DNA from: Desulfovibrionaceae bacterium
GTDB lineage: Bacteria; Desulfobacterota; Desulfovibrionia; Desulfovibrionales; Desulfovibrionaceae
Assembly (NCBI GenBank): GCA_017454105.1
Contig: JAFTDR010000215.1
Span: forward strand, 1-34,437
Direction: 5' to 3'
Length of the DNA stretch: 34,437 nt
The position numbers and the translations under genes were made by a program. Every line of letters begins with the position of its first letter. The first letter of the stretch is position 1. A model generated the notes under the pieces. The model worked only from the letters and a program-made list of their open reading frames with translations. It ran no database searches and was not told where the DNA came from. This document shows, piece by piece, positions 15,633 through 25,159 of this stretch.

Positions 15633-16880
15633 ATGTTGCGTCCCCGCGTTGTCATTACTGGTATTGCAGGCATAACTCCCCTTGCCAATGATATTGAATC
15701 AAGCTGGAAACGGCTGCTTGAGGGAGAATCAGGAATAGGTCCAATCACCCTCTTTGACGTGTCGGCCTTCGTCTCCAAAATCGCCGGAGAGGTGAAAGGT
15801 TTTACCCCCGAAACCTACATGACGGCCAAACAGCTGAAACACATGGATCGGTTCACACAGTTTGCCGTGGCCGGCGCGAAGATGCTCTTACAAGACGCAG
15901 ACTTTACGATTAACGAAGCCAATGCCGACGATGTGGCCGTTATTCTGGGCATCGGTCTTGGCGGTCTGCAGACTATTGAGACATACCACACAAAGCTTCT
16001 GAAAAGCGGGCCGAACAAAATCTCCCCCTTCATGATTCCCCTGCTCATCTCCAACATGGGCTCAGGGCAAATCGCGATACACTGCAATGCCCGTGGGGCA
16101 AACTTTGTGACAACCTCAGCCTGTGCTTCCGGCATACACGCAGTCGGCGAAGCCTTTAGCGAAATTCTCCTTGGCAGGGAAAAAGCCGTAATCACAGGCG
16201 GGAGCGAATCGACAATCACCCCGCTCGGTGTTGGCGGCTTCACAGCGCTTAAAGCCCTCTCGACCCATTACAACGATACTCCGACCAAGGCCTCCCGCCC
16301 CTTTGACAGCGGAAGGGACGGTTTTGTGATCAGCGAGGGCTGTGGCCTTCTTCTGCTTGAAGACGAAAAAAGCGCGAAGGAACGAGGTGCGCGCATCTAT
16401 GCCGAAGTCGTAGGCTACGGAGCCTCCTGTGATGCCCACCACATGACAGCGCCAAAGGAAACAGGGGAGGGGATGGCGCGGGCTATGCAGAACGCGCTCA
16501 AAGACGCCGGGATCCCCCCTGAGGCCATAGGGCACATCAATGCCCATGGGACAAGCACAATGCTCAATGACAAGACGGAGACGCTCGCCGTAAAAACAGT
16601 TTTTGGCCAGCACGCACAAAAGATCAAAATTTCGGCGACAAAATCAAGCACAGGACATCTTTTGGGCGCTGCCGGCGGCATTGAGACCGTGTTCACAGCC
16701 CTTGCTCTCTACACAGGCAATCTGCCTGGGACAATCAATCTTGAGAAGCCCTCGCCGGACTGTGATCTTGACTATATGGCCGACGGAACAAAACACATTC
16801 CCTGCGAATACGCCATGTGCAATTCCTTCGGTTTCGGCGGGACAAATGCGAGCATCATCCTAAAACGGTATGACGCCTAA
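15633..16880 (+). CDS. fabF: 3-oxoacyl-ACP synthase II (FabF)
   Basis: Condenses malonyl-ACP with acyl-ACP in fatty-acid elongation. The 415-residue protein begins MLRPRVVITG and carries the catalytic Cys164 in TTSACASG, His in INAHGTST, and the KSSTGHLLGAAG motif, then the NSFGFGGTNAS C-terminus. AAAGGA lies 6 nt before ATG 15633; an upstream in-frame start at 15549 lacks family sequence and is rejected. With no fabH nearby, FabF is the only condensing enzyme in this window. Confidence 0.95.
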   Translation: MLRPRVVITGIAGITPLANDIESSWKRLLEGESGIGPITLFDVSAFVSKIAGEVKGFTPETYMTAKQLKHMDRFTQFAVAGAKMLLQDADFTINEANADDVAVILGIGLGGLQTIETYHTKLLKSGPNKISPFMIPLLISNMGSGQIAIHCNARGANFVTTSACASGIHAVGEAFSEILLGREKAVITGGSESTITPLGVGGFTALKALSTHYNDTPTKASRPFDSGRDGFVISEGCGLLLLEDEKSAKERGARIYAEVVGYGASCDAHHMTAPKETGEGMARAMQNALKDAGIPPEAIGHINAHGTSTMLNDKTETLAVKTVFGQHAQKIKISATKSSTGHLLGAAGGIETVFTALALYTGNLPGTINLEKPSPDCDLDYMADGTKHIPCEYAMCNSFGFGGTNASIILKRYDA

Positions 16881-16923
16881 GTCCTAAACACTGCCTTCAC
16901 TCCGTAACCAATGGGGAAGCCTG

Positions 16924-18165
16924 ATGGAAGAAATTTTTTTACAGGATCTCGAAATCGCGAAAGCCATCGCTAACGAGGCGGACCGACAGATTTCCAAGCT
17001 CGAACTTATTGCCTCGGAAAATTTCGTCTCCGCAGCGGTGCGTCAGGCGCAGGGCAGCATCCTCACGCACAAATATGCTGAGGGCTATCCTGGGAAACGC
17101 TACTACGGCGGCTGCGAGTTTATCGACCGCATCGAGGAGATCGCGCGCTACCGCGCAAAGGAACTCTTCCACGCAAATTTCGCGAACGTGCAGCCCCATG
17201 CGGGATCCCAGGCGAACATGGCCGCCTACTACGCTTTTCTTTCCCCAGGCGACACAATTTTAAGCATGAATCTCGCTCACGGGGGCCATTTAAGCCACGG
17301 AAGTGCTGTCAATTTCTCGGGTAGGCAATTCACCATTGTGCCCTACGGGGTCAAACGCGAGACAGGCACAATAGACTATGACGAGGTCTTAGCCAAGGCG
17401 AAAGAGTCGCACCCAAAGCTCATCGTCGCCGGGGCGAGCGCCTACCCGCGGGCCATTGACTTTGCCCGTTTCCAAGAGATAGCCAAGGAGACCGGCGCCC
17501 GCCTCATGGTGGACATGGCCCATATAGCGGGTCTTGTCGCAACCGATCTCCATATGAGTCCCATCCCGTACGCCGATGTGGTCACAACCACAACCCACAA
17601 AACCCTCCGCGGGCCAAGAGGCGGGATGATTCTCTCCCAAAGTGAAGAGTGCGCCAAAAAAATCGACGCACAGATCTTCCCAGGCACCCAGGGCGGACCG
17701 CTTATGCATGTCATTGCGGCCAAAGCGGTCGCTTTTAAAGAAGCGCTGCGCCAGAGTTTTGTCCACTACCAAAAACAGGTTATCAAGAATGCGAGCGTGC
17801 TTGCAGAGGAATTGATCTCCTTCGACTTCACCCTTGTCTCAGGCGGCACAGACAATCACTTACTCTTGGTCGATCTGACCAATAAAGGTGTGACAGGGGC
17901 AGAGGCAGAGAAGGCCCTTGATGAGGCCGGTATCACCGTGAATAAGAACGCCATACCCTTTGATGAGCGACCGCCGAAAATCACAAGCGGCATCCGTCTT
18001 GGGACACCCGCGCTCACAACCCGGGGCTTTCGCGAAGACGACATGCGGATTATTGCGGTCTTTATCATGGAAGCCATTGAAAAGCGCGCCTATCCCAAGG
18101 AACTTGCGAAAATTCGGGAAAACGTCCAGTCCTTTGTCCGATCCTTCCCCCTCTTTGCCTGGTAA
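16924..18165 (+). CDS. glyA: Serine hydroxymethyltransferase
   Basis: PLP enzyme converting serine and tetrahydrofolate to glycine and 5,10-methylene-THF, the main one-carbon source. The 413-residue length is typical. Seen are [34 protein letters not shown] and the PLP-binding [14 protein letters not shown] with Lys226. It follows fabF by 43 nt and is followed after 11 nt by a deoxycytidylate deaminase; methylene-THF and dUMP are the two substrates of thymidylate synthesis, so the pairing makes metabolic sense. Confidence 0.97.
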   Translation: MEEIFLQDLEIAKAIANEADRQISKLELIASENFVSAAVRQAQGSILTHKYAEGYPGKRYYGGCEFIDRIEEIARYRAKELFHANFANVQPHAGSQANMAAYYAFLSPGDTILSMNLAHGGHLSHGSAVNFSGRQFTIVPYGVKRETGTIDYDEVLAKAKESHPKLIVAGASAYPRAIDFARFQEIAKETGARLMVDMAHIAGLVATDLHMSPIPYADVVTTTTHKTLRGPRGGMILSQSEECAKKIDAQIFPGTQGGPLMHVIAAKAVAFKEALRQSFVHYQKQVIKNASVLAEELISFDFTLVSGGTDNHLLLVDLTNKGVTGAEAEKALDEAGITVNKNAIPFDERPPKITSGIRLGTPALTTRGFREDDMRIIAVFIMEAIEKRAYPKELAKIRENVQSFVRSFPLFAW

Positions 18166-18176
18166 GAGCAGGCCGC

Positions 18177-18638
18177 ATGTCACGACTTCCCTGGTCCGAC
18201 TATTTCATGAGCATTGTCTATCTTGTGCGCCAGCGCTCGACCTGTCTCCGCCGCCAGGTGGGGGCTCTTGCCGTTCGGGACAACCGCATCCTGGCCACAG
18301 GCTACAACGGTATACCAAGTGGCCTTGCCCACTGTCTTGACAGGGGCTGCCTGCGCAAGGACATGGGCATTCCCTCAGGGCAGCGCCACGAAATCTGCCG
18401 CGGCATCCACGCTGAGCAGAATGTCATTGTGCAGGCCGCAACAAGCGGCATCAATCTCGACGGATCTGAACTCTACTGCACAACCTTCCCCTGCGTTCTC
18501 TGCTGCAAGATGCTCATTAACTGCGGCATACGCGCGATCTACTACGCTGAGGACTATCCAGACGAGCTGTCGGCGGAACTTCTGGCAGAGGCCAATATTC
18601 CGACAATCCAAATTGCGCGTCCCACATCTCCCGCGTGA
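18177..18638 (+). CDS. Deoxycytidylate (dCMP) deaminase, ComEB-like
   Basis: Zinc deaminase probably turning dCMP into dUMP for thymidylate synthesis. The 153-residue protein has the cytidine-deaminase signature: His78 and Glu80 in HAEQN and Cys106/Cys109 in [13 protein letters not shown] and [10 protein letters not shown] are typical of dCMP deaminases, and an extra His/Cys group (HCLDRGC...HEIC) also matches them. The ribosome-binding site is weak. It lies between glyA and ribD. Confidence 0.88.
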   Translation: MSRLPWSDYFMSIVYLVRQRSTCLRRQVGALAVRDNRILATGYNGIPSGLAHCLDRGCLRKDMGIPSGQRHEICRGIHAEQNVIVQAATSGINLDGSELYCTTFPCVLCCKMLINCGIRAIYYAEDYPDELSAELLAEANIPTIQIARPTSPA

Positions 18639-18642
18639 CCAT

Positions 18643-18715
18643 CAAAAAATTTCACTATTGGCTTTGGCCCAAAGGCTTGTGCTTGCCAAAAATTTCCGCT
18701 TTTGTTTGGCCAAAA
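18643..18715 (+). repeat. Imperfect direct repeat before ribD
   Basis: A roughly 30-bp sequence of the form CAAAAAATTTC...TTGGCTTTGGCCCAAA at 18643-18673 recurs imperfectly at 18686-18715 as CCAAAAATTTCCGC...GTTTGGCCAAAA. The two copies share the A-run/TTTC start and the TTTGGCC core. The second copy supplies the left arm of the large hairpin at 18697-18734. It may be a local duplication. Confidence 0.4.
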
Positions 18716-18734
18716 AAACGGCCAAACAAAAGCG
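18697..18734. promoter_or_regulatory. 15-bp perfect hairpin immediately upstream of ribD
   Basis: CGCTTTTGTTTGGCC (18697-18711) and GGCCAAACAAAAGCG (18720-18734) are perfect complements around an 8-nt A-rich loop, ending 15 nt before the ribD ATG. There is no T-run after it on the plus strand, so it is not a simple terminator for the dCMP deaminase. No FMN-riboswitch consensus is present. It could be a protein-binding site, a stabilising 5' end or a translation-control stem next to a ribD start that lacks a good ribosome-binding site. Confidence 0.5.
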
Positions 18735-18749
18735 TATGCAAGAAAAAAA

Positions 18750-19883
18750 ATGAGTGCTATCGACTATACCCCCTTCATGCGGGAGGCCCTAAACAAAGCG
18801 TCCAACGCGCGCTATATGACCTATCCCAACCCCTCTGTTGGCGCGCTTCTTCTGCGCGATTGCGCAATTGTCGCAAGCGGCTGGCACACAAAGGCCGGGG
18901 CAGCGCACGCGGAAATCGAATGCCTGCGCGATGCGCAAAAAAAAGGCATTGATCCCAAGGGCTGCACCTTGATTGTGACCCTTGAGCCCTGTCGACACTT
19001 TGGCAAAACCCCACCCTGCACAGAGGCTATAATAAAGGCCGGGATCACACGCGTAGTCTTTGGCCTGCGCGATCCGACAGAGCAAGCGGGCGGTGGGGCA
19101 GAGGTTTTACGCAGCGCAGGCATCGAAGTTCTTGGGCCAATCTGTGAGGAGGCCTGCCGCGACATGCTCGCGGACTTCCTTGTCTGGACAAAGGAAAAGC
19201 GGCCGTACACACTGCTTAAAATGGCAGAGACTCTTGACGGGCGCATCGCAACCCGCACAGGCCACTCGCAGTGGATAAGCTCAGAAGAGTCCAGACAAGT
19301 CGTCCACCGTCTGCGCGCAACAATTGCCCAGAGGGGCGGCGTTGTTCTGGTTGGTGGCAGGACCTTTACACAAGACAATCCGCGCTTAACAGCACGCATT
19401 GATGGGGCAATCAAAAATCCCCGGGCCTGTGTACTCACAAGCACGCTCCCAGATCCAGGCGCACCCTACGCACTGCTTAGAGATCGGCCAAATGAGACCA
19501 TTTTTTTTACGACAAAAGAAGAGGCCTCATCGAAAAAGGCCGATAGCCTAAGGGCAATGGGCGTCTGTGTCTTTTCTCTCCCCTACACTGACGGCCTCTG
19601 CGATCTTAAAGCGCTCTTCGCAACACTCTTTTGCGAGTGCCACGCACCCTACGTTCTCTGCGAAGGCGGAGGCTTCCTTGGCCTTCGCCTCCTCACCTCT
19701 CGCCTTGTGGATGAATTCCACCTTCACCTAGCCCCCATTCTTCTTGCCGACAACAATGCTCTCCCGCTCTTCTCAGGCTTATCCCCCCTGACCATAGCGC
19801 ACGCCTTGCGCCTTCGCTGCACACAGTGCCAAACCGTCGGGGAGGACGTGCATCTTCTCCTCCGCCCAAAGTTATGCGAGTGA
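18750..19883 (+). CDS. ribD: Bifunctional diaminohydroxyphosphoribosylaminopyrimidine deaminase / uracil reductase
   Basis: Catalyses the deaminase and reductase steps 2 and 3 of riboflavin synthesis. The 377-residue protein has the zinc deaminase domain first (His53 and Glu55 in HAEIE; Cys81 and Cys90 in EPCRHFGKTPPC). The reductase domain starts near PYTLLKMAETLDGRIA and includes VLVGGRTFTQDNPRL and LCEGGGFLG. I chose ATG 18750; the upstream in-frame ATG at 18702 lies inside the hairpin. The Shine-Dalgarno is poor (GCAAG). ribE follows after 6 nt. Confidence 0.94.
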   Translation: MSAIDYTPFMREALNKASNARYMTYPNPSVGALLLRDCAIVASGWHTKAGAAHAEIECLRDAQKKGIDPKGCTLIVTLEPCRHFGKTPPCTEAIIKAGITRVVFGLRDPTEQAGGGAEVLRSAGIEVLGPICEEACRDMLADFLVWTKEKRPYTLLKMAETLDGRIATRTGHSQWISSEESRQVVHRLRATIAQRGGVVLVGGRTFTQDNPRLTARIDGAIKNPRACVLTSTLPDPGAPYALLRDRPNETIFFTTKEEASSKKADSLRAMGVCVFSLPYTDGLCDLKALFATLFCECHAPYVLCEGGGFLGLRLLTSRLVDEFHLHLAPILLADNNALPLFSGLSPLTIAHALRLRCTQCQTVGEDVHLLLRPKLCE

Positions 19884-19889
19884 GGTCTC

Positions 19890-20546
19890 ATGTTTACCGG
19901 CATAATCTCGACCTGCGGCACAATCGCCGAACGCACACCCTTAGGCGTTGATCTGCGCCTGCGCATACACCCAAAAACACAGTTCGCCAATCTTGTCCGG
20001 GGAGAGTCCATCGCAGTCAATGGCGCCTGTCTTACAGTCGAGGGCTTTTCACATCATGATTTCACAGCCTATGCCTCGGAGGAGACGCTTCGGCGCACAA
20101 CGCTTGGGTCCCTCGCCATAGGCTCTCTTGTGAACCTTGAGCGCGCCTTAGCCGTCGGGGACCGCCTAGGCGGGCACCTTGTGACCGGCCACATTGATTG
20201 TCTTGCGACCATTACCGGGATTGTCCACCATGGACGATCAAAGGAGATTACGCTCGCCTATCCTAAGGAATTTGCCAAAGAAGTGTGCAGGAAAGGATCC
20301 GTCACCCTGGACGGCATTAGTCTGACAATCAATAGCTGCACAGAAAGTACGCTTTCGGTCAATCTCATCCCAGAAACGCAGGAGGCGACAGGGGCGCATC
20401 TCTGGTCTCTGGGAAGACGCGTCAACCTGGAAACCGATATCTTGGGAAAATATGTGAGCCGCTCGCTTGCGCTTGAGAGAAACGATCCCACAAATAAGGG
20501 GATCACAAGAGACTTTCTTGCGCAGCACGGCTACTGTTCTTTCTAG
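19890..20546 (+). CDS. ribE: Riboflavin synthase (alpha subunit)
   Basis: Dismutates two 6,7-dimethyl-8-ribityllumazines to riboflavin. The 218-residue protein shows the two lumazine-binding repeats: MFTGII...VNGACLTV in the first and GHLVTGHID...DGISLTIN in the second. The MFTGII start is diagnostic and fixes the start codon; GAGG lies upstream. ribH follows after 46 nt, with no ribBA between. Confidence 0.95.
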   Translation: MFTGIISTCGTIAERTPLGVDLRLRIHPKTQFANLVRGESIAVNGACLTVEGFSHHDFTAYASEETLRRTTLGSLAIGSLVNLERALAVGDRLGGHLVTGHIDCLATITGIVHHGRSKEITLAYPKEFAKEVCRKGSVTLDGISLTINSCTESTLSVNLIPETQEATGAHLWSLGRRVNLETDILGKYVSRSLALERNDPTNKGITRDFLAQHGYCSF

Positions 20547-20592
20547 GGAGTCCCCAAGTTTTTTCACACATAACCATTGGAGCGTACACACC

Positions 20593-21063
20593 GTGAAGGA
20601 AATTCAAAGTATCGAAGGTATGCTCAATGCGCAGAATCTGCGCATTGCCATCGCCGCAACGCGCTTCAACGATTTCATCGTAAAAAATCTCATAAGCGGC
20701 GCGCTAGACTGCCTAAATCGCCACGGGGCAAACCCAGAGGCAATCACCATTGTCCGCGTCCCAGGAGCCTTTGAGCTGCCGCTCATCTGCCAGAAACTTG
20801 CGACCTCCAAACGCTACGACGGCATCCTCGCCCTTGGCGCGGTCATTCGGGGCGCTACGCCACACTTCGAATACGTCTCAGCTGAGGCCGCAAAGGGCAT
20901 AGCCCAGGTCACCTTGACATACGGCGTACCCATTGGTTTTGGCCTGCTCACCTGTGACATGATTGACCAGGCAATTGAGCGAGCGGGATCAAAGGCTGGA
21001 AACAAAGGGGTCGATGCGGCCTTGGCCCTCATTGAAACCATCCGCGTGCTGGAGCAAATTTAG
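20593..21063 (+). CDS. ribH: 6,7-dimethyl-8-ribityllumazine synthase
   Basis: Condenses the ribityl-pyrimidine with dihydroxybutanone phosphate to give lumazine; forms icosahedral or pentameric shells. The 156-residue protein has [17 protein letters not shown] and [15 protein letters not shown] with the catalytic His. The start is GTG 20593, with GGAG 10 nt upstream; this matches the family start (KEIQSIEG), and ATG 20620 would be shorter. Its second substrate comes from RibB/RibBA, which is not encoded here. nusB follows after 3 nt. Confidence 0.94.
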   Translation: MKEIQSIEGMLNAQNLRIAIAATRFNDFIVKNLISGALDCLNRHGANPEAITIVRVPGAFELPLICQKLATSKRYDGILALGAVIRGATPHFEYVSAEAAKGIAQVTLTYGVPIGFGLLTCDMIDQAIERAGSKAGNKGVDAALALIETIRVLEQI

Positions 21064-21066
21064 CGC

Positions 21067-21516
21067 ATGGCCAAGGACAATCCAGACTCAAGGCGCCAGG
21101 CGCGCAAACGCGCCCTTCAGATTCTCTACGGCATACATTTCGCGACTGTGGACAGTCTTCATGAACTCATGACTGCCTACAAAGACTCGCCAGCAATCGA
21201 GTCCGCAGAGGACGAGCCCAAGGGCTATGCCTGGGACCTTGTACGGGGCGTCTGGGAAAAACAAAAAGCGATCGACGCCCGCATCCAGGCTCTCTCAAGG
21301 CACTGGCGCCTTGAGCGCATGGGCTATATCGAACGCACCCTCCTGCGCCTTTCTTTCTACGAGCTTTTTTACACTGATATCCCCCCGCGGGTTATTCTCG
21401 CGGAGACACTTGAGCTTGGTGCGAGCTTCGCAGAGGCCCCGGCAAAAAAATTTATCGCGGGCATGATCGAAGCCGCCATTCGCGATCGCGAAAACTCACG
21501 GGCAGATGAGCGTTAG
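21067..21516 (+). CDS. nusB: Transcription antitermination protein NusB
   Basis: Small helical RNA-binding protein that with NusE/S10 binds boxA and promotes antitermination, chiefly in rRNA operons. The 149-residue protein has the family features RRQARKRALQILYG at the N-terminus, ERMGYIERTLLRLSFYEL, and ILAETLELGASF before AKKFIAGMI. ribH-nusB linkage is very common in bacteria and supports the call. Confidence 0.94.
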   Translation: MAKDNPDSRRQARKRALQILYGIHFATVDSLHELMTAYKDSPAIESAEDEPKGYAWDLVRGVWEKQKAIDARIQALSRHWRLERMGYIERTLLRLSFYELFYTDIPPRVILAETLELGASFAEAPAKKFIAGMIEAAIRDRENSRADER

Positions 21517-21564
21517 ATAGGACGCGCACTGCCATAAACTCCCAATGGGCAGAACGGGGTCCTA

Positions 21565-24072
21565 ATGCAAACACAATCGTACGCGCCTTTGGAAATCGAA
21601 GAAAAATGGCAGAAGCGCTGGGATAGGGATGAGACATGGAAAAGCGAGATTTCCATGTCCAAGCCAAAATACTATGTGCTTGAAATGTTTCCCTACCCGT
21701 CCGGGAATATCCACATGGGCCATGTGCGCAACTACTGCATAGGCGATGTCATCGCCCGCGCAAAACGCATGCAAGGGTTCACTGTCCTGCACCCGATGGG
21801 CTGGGACGCCTTTGGACTTCCGGCAGAAAACGCTGCGATCAAAAACCACGTCCACCCGGCTGACTGGACGTACTCAAACATTCGCGCGATGCGCAGCCAG
21901 CTCAAACGCCTCGGCTGCTCCTATGACTGGAGCCGGGAGATCGCAACCTCCCGTCCTGAATACTACCGTTTCGAACAGGGCTTTTTCTTAAAACTCCTGG
22001 AAAAAGACCTTGTCTACCGCAAAAAGGCCCCCCAAAACTGGTGTCCCTCCTGCCATACCGTGCTTGCCAACGAGCAGGTCATCGACGGAAAATGCTGGCG
22101 CTGCGATAGCCTTGTTGAGCAGAAGGAACTCACCCAGTGGTTTATGCGCATAACCGCCTATGCCGACGAGCTGCTCCGCGATCTTGACCTCTTACAAGGC
22201 GGCTGGCCTGAGCGGGTTTTAGCCATGCAGCGCAACTGGATAGGCAAATCCCATGGCTGTGAAGTGCAATTCCCGCTTGAAAAGCCGATCGGAAGTGTGG
22301 ACCATCTCTCCGTATTCACAACACGGCCGGACACCTTGTTTGGCGTAACCTTTGTGACCATTGCGCCGGAACACGAGATGGTTCCTGATCTCACATGTGA
22401 TGCGCCAAATAAAGAAGAAATTCACAATTTTATCACGCGCATCCGCAATATGGATCGCATCGACCGGCAGTCGGAGACCTTGGAGAAAGAAGGCCTGTTC
22501 ACTGGCTCCTATGTGCGCCATCCCCTCACAGGTGCGCGCATTCCGCTCTGGCTGGGTAACTTTGTTGTCGCAGGCTACGGCACAGGCGCTGTCATGGCTG
22601 TGCCCTATGCCGATCAGCGCGACTTTGAATTTGCGCGCAAATACAATCTCCCAATTGTCCCGATTATCGAACCTGAAGGCGGCGTGCCCAATCCGCAGAC
22701 AGAGGCCATGACAGGCCCTGGGCGAATGATCAATTCCTGTGAGTTTACGGGTCTGGACAATGAAGCCGCAAAAGAGGCCATAGCCGCAAAACTTGAGGAA
22801 AAACATCTCGGCAAAAAGACAACGCAGTTTCGGCTACGAGACTGGAACATCTCCCGCCAACGCTATTGGGGTGCGCCCATTCCTGTCGTCTATTGCGAGC
22901 ATTGCGGCTGTGTCCCAGAAAAAGAAGAGAATCTCCCTGTTCTTTTGCCCCTTGACATCCATGTCCGCCCTGATGGCCGATCCCCCCTCCCAGAAGAGGA
23001 GAGCTTCACCCACACAAGCTGCCCGCGCTGCGGAGGTCCTGCCCTGCGCGAGACAGACACCATGGACACCTTTATGGAGTCCTCCTGGTATTTTGCGCGC
23101 TATACAGAGGCGCGCAAAGAAGACGCAGCCTTCGATCAACACTCTCTCGCCTACTGGCTGCCAGTCGATCAGTACATAGGCGGTGTGGAACACGCAATCC
23201 TCCACCTGCTCTACGCGCGCTTCTTTACAAAGGCCCTGCGCGATCTTGGCATCTATCCGAAAAATCTTGACGAGCCCTTTAAAAACCTGCTCACCCAAGG
23301 CATGGTGCTTAAAGAGGGCAGCAAGATGTCCAAGTCCAAGGGCAATATTGTGAGCCCAACGGCGATGATCGATCAGTACGGAGCAGACACAGTGCGCCTC
23401 TTCTGCCTCTTCGCAGCTCCGCCTGAGCGCGACTTCGACTGGTCGGATTCGGGCATTGAAGGGGCATCCCGCTTCCTCTCCCGCGTCTGGCGCCTCTTCC
23501 ACGAGGAAAGTGCGCGCCTCATCCCCGTGCACGCCTGCGAGGCCACAGGATTGGACGCAACGAATGAAACCTTAGCCCAAGTTCGGCGCAAGGAACATCA
23601 GACTGTGCAGAAAGCGCGTGAGGATCTCTGCGAGCGCTTCCAGTTCAATACGGCCATCGCAACTGTCATGGAATTGGTCAACCGCATGTACCTCGTCCGC
23701 GAGGAGATCGGTTGCAGTGAGCAGGAAAAACGCATCTTCTCCTCAGCCATGGCGACTGTTTTAACCCTGCTCGCACCTGTTGCCCCGCATCTTGCAGAGG
23801 AACTCTGGGAGAAGATGGGCCACACACACTCCATAGCCCAAGAAAAGTGGCCGACAGTGGATCCCACAGCCCTTGAGGCCGCGCTTTGCACAATCGTTGT
23901 GCAGGTAAACGGCAAGAAAAGAGCGAGTCTCTCCGTGCCGACGGATCTCGATAAACAGGGCCTTGAAGACGCGGCACTTGCCGATGAGACAGTGAAGCGC
24001 CACATGCAAGGCAAATCTCTTGCCCGTGTCATTGTTGTTCCGGGTAAACTGATCAATATTGTGACCCGCTAA
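21565..24072 (+). CDS. leuS: Leucine--tRNA ligase
   Basis: Class I aminoacyl-tRNA synthetase charging tRNA-Leu. At 835 residues it is full length. The HIGH-type motif is HMGH in YPSGNIHMGHVRNY; the CP1 editing domain includes FTTRPDTLFGVT and YGTGAVMAVPYADQRD. A zinc-like insertion has CEHCG and CPRCG; KMSKS is near residue 587 in EGSKMSKSKGN; an anticodon-binding domain and a small C-terminal domain follow. Only 15 nt separate it from holA. Confidence 0.97.
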   Translation: MQTQSYAPLEIEEKWQKRWDRDETWKSEISMSKPKYYVLEMFPYPSGNIHMGHVRNYCIGDVIARAKRMQGFTVLHPMGWDAFGLPAENAAIKNHVHPADWTYSNIRAMRSQLKRLGCSYDWSREIATSRPEYYRFEQGFFLKLLEKDLVYRKKAPQNWCPSCHTVLANEQVIDGKCWRCDSLVEQKELTQWFMRITAYADELLRDLDLLQGGWPERVLAMQRNWIGKSHGCEVQFPLEKPIGSVDHLSVFTTRPDTLFGVTFVTIAPEHEMVPDLTCDAPNKEEIHNFITRIRNMDRIDRQSETLEKEGLFTGSYVRHPLTGARIPLWLGNFVVAGYGTGAVMAVPYADQRDFEFARKYNLPIVPIIEPEGGVPNPQTEAMTGPGRMINSCEFTGLDNEAAKEAIAAKLEEKHLGKKTTQFRLRDWNISRQRYWGAPIPVVYCEHCGCVPEKEENLPVLLPLDIHVRPDGRSPLPEEESFTHTSCPRCGGPALRETDTMDTFMESSWYFARYTEARKEDAAFDQHSLAYWLPVDQYIGGVEHAILHLLYARFFTKALRDLGIYPKNLDEPFKNLLTQGMVLKEGSKMSKSKGNIVSPTAMIDQYGADTVRLFCLFAAPPERDFDWSDSGIEGASRFLSRVWRLFHEESARLIPVHACEATGLDATNETLAQVRRKEHQTVQKAREDLCERFQFNTAIATVMELVNRMYLVREEIGCSEQEKRIFSSAMATVLTLLAPVAPHLAEELWEKMGHTHSIAQEKWPTVDPTALEAALCTIVVQVNGKKRASLSVPTDLDKQGLEDAALADETVKRHMQGKSLARVIVVPGKLINIVTR

Positions 24073-24087
24073 ACCCTGTAAGACAGC

Positions 24088-25065
24088 ATGCCAGAAAAGA
24101 AGACCGATACGCGACCAGCTTTTAGCTTTGTGATCTGCCCTGACAGTTTTTTGTGGAGCGATGAGGTCGCGCGCCTCCTTTCCGCCTACCCTCCCGCAAG
24201 GGGACAATGGCATAAAAAAGCCTATTTCGGCGACGAGGAGCCGACCCAAAGCTTCTTTAGCGAATTCAACGCAACCGGCCTTCTCGGCACATCCAACTAC
24301 CTTCTTGTACACCACGCAGAGGACTGGTCAGCAAAAAGCTGGGCTACGATCGACACGATGATCTTCCGCCTAGGCTCCTCCTGCTGGCCAATCTTCTGCC
24401 TTGAGGTCCCTTGGGAAAAAGGCAAGCCCAAGATCCCATCCCATATCGCGAAGGGCAAGTGCTTATCTATCGCTCAAAAAAAGGGCTGGATCTGGCAGAG
24501 GGAGGGGCTCACAGAGAAGACTGTGCGCTCCTATATCGATGCGCGGGCGCGGAACTATCCGAATGTGCCGAAAGAGGCTGTAAGCGAACTTGTTCTTGCG
24601 GGCAATACCGATGCCCGCAGCATAGAAAACGAACTGACCAAACTCTCGCTCTACTATGACGGCAAAAACAACCTGCGCGCCGATGACTGGTCCCTTACGC
24701 GCGATAAACCCGTGAATATCTTCACCTGCATGCGCCACATAATGGATGGCAATCTCAACGCCTGCCTTGCCGCCATACAAGACGACCACGAAACCGAAAA
24801 GGTCTTCTTCTACCTTTTGACAATGTTTGACCGGGAGGTGCGGATTCTCTGGGAGATTAAGACCGGTGTGTCCACTCTTAAGGGCCCATCCCGCGGGTAC
24901 AAAGATCAGGCTGCGCGCGCAGTCTCCTTAAAAACACTCGCGAGAGCGGAAAGCCTTCTTGTTCAAGCCGAATGGTCGGTCAAAAGTGGCGCATCTGGTA
25001 TAGCACAGGCCCTTGACACGCTTATTGTCTCGCTCTGCGATCTTTTTGCCAAAAAGGGTGCGTAA
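24088..25065 (+). CDS. holA: DNA polymerase III delta subunit
   Basis: Clamp-loader subunit that opens the beta sliding clamp. The 325-residue protein has the usual low sequence conservation but matches HolA in length and pattern. It has an N-terminal AAA-like part with no Walker A, a middle segment with NTDARSIENELTKLSLYY, then VNIFTCMRHIMDGN and the helical C-terminal FYLLTMFDREVRILWEIKTG. Position after leuS agrees with E. coli leuS-lptE-holA, except that lptE is not present. Confidence 0.85.
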   Translation: MPEKKTDTRPAFSFVICPDSFLWSDEVARLLSAYPPARGQWHKKAYFGDEEPTQSFFSEFNATGLLGTSNYLLVHHAEDWSAKSWATIDTMIFRLGSSCWPIFCLEVPWEKGKPKIPSHIAKGKCLSIAQKKGWIWQREGLTEKTVRSYIDARARNYPNVPKEAVSELVLAGNTDARSIENELTKLSLYYDGKNNLRADDWSLTRDKPVNIFTCMRHIMDGNLNACLAAIQDDHETEKVFFYLLTMFDREVRILWEIKTGVSTLKGPSRGYKDQAARAVSLKTLARAESLLVQAEWSVKSGASGIAQALDTLIVSLCDLFAKKGA

Positions 25066-25083
25066 AAAATCATCCCTGTTCAC

Positions 25084-25112
25084 TTGTCAGTTCCAGAAAG
25101 CGGTCTTATCTT
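25084..25112 (+). promoter_or_regulatory. Candidate sigma-70 promoter for lon
   Basis: TTGTCA (25084-25089, 5/6 match), 17-bp spacer, TATCTT (25107-25112, 4/6), located in the 94-bp gap between holA and lon. No sigma-32-type sequence was seen, so heat-shock control of lon is not evident here. Confidence 0.45.
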
Positions 25113-25159
25113 TAATTGTGACACCCTTTGCATAGCCAAAATCAGAGATGGAGATCCAC

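Noticed and set aside
15359..15778. 139-codon minus-strand open frame across the acpP-fabF gap
   Set aside because: It runs into the start of fabF on the opposite strand, has no domain I know and no ribosome-binding site.
18639..18749. FMN riboswitch before ribD
   Set aside because: The conserved FMN-aptamer sequence elements are not present; only a simple hairpin and repeat are seen.
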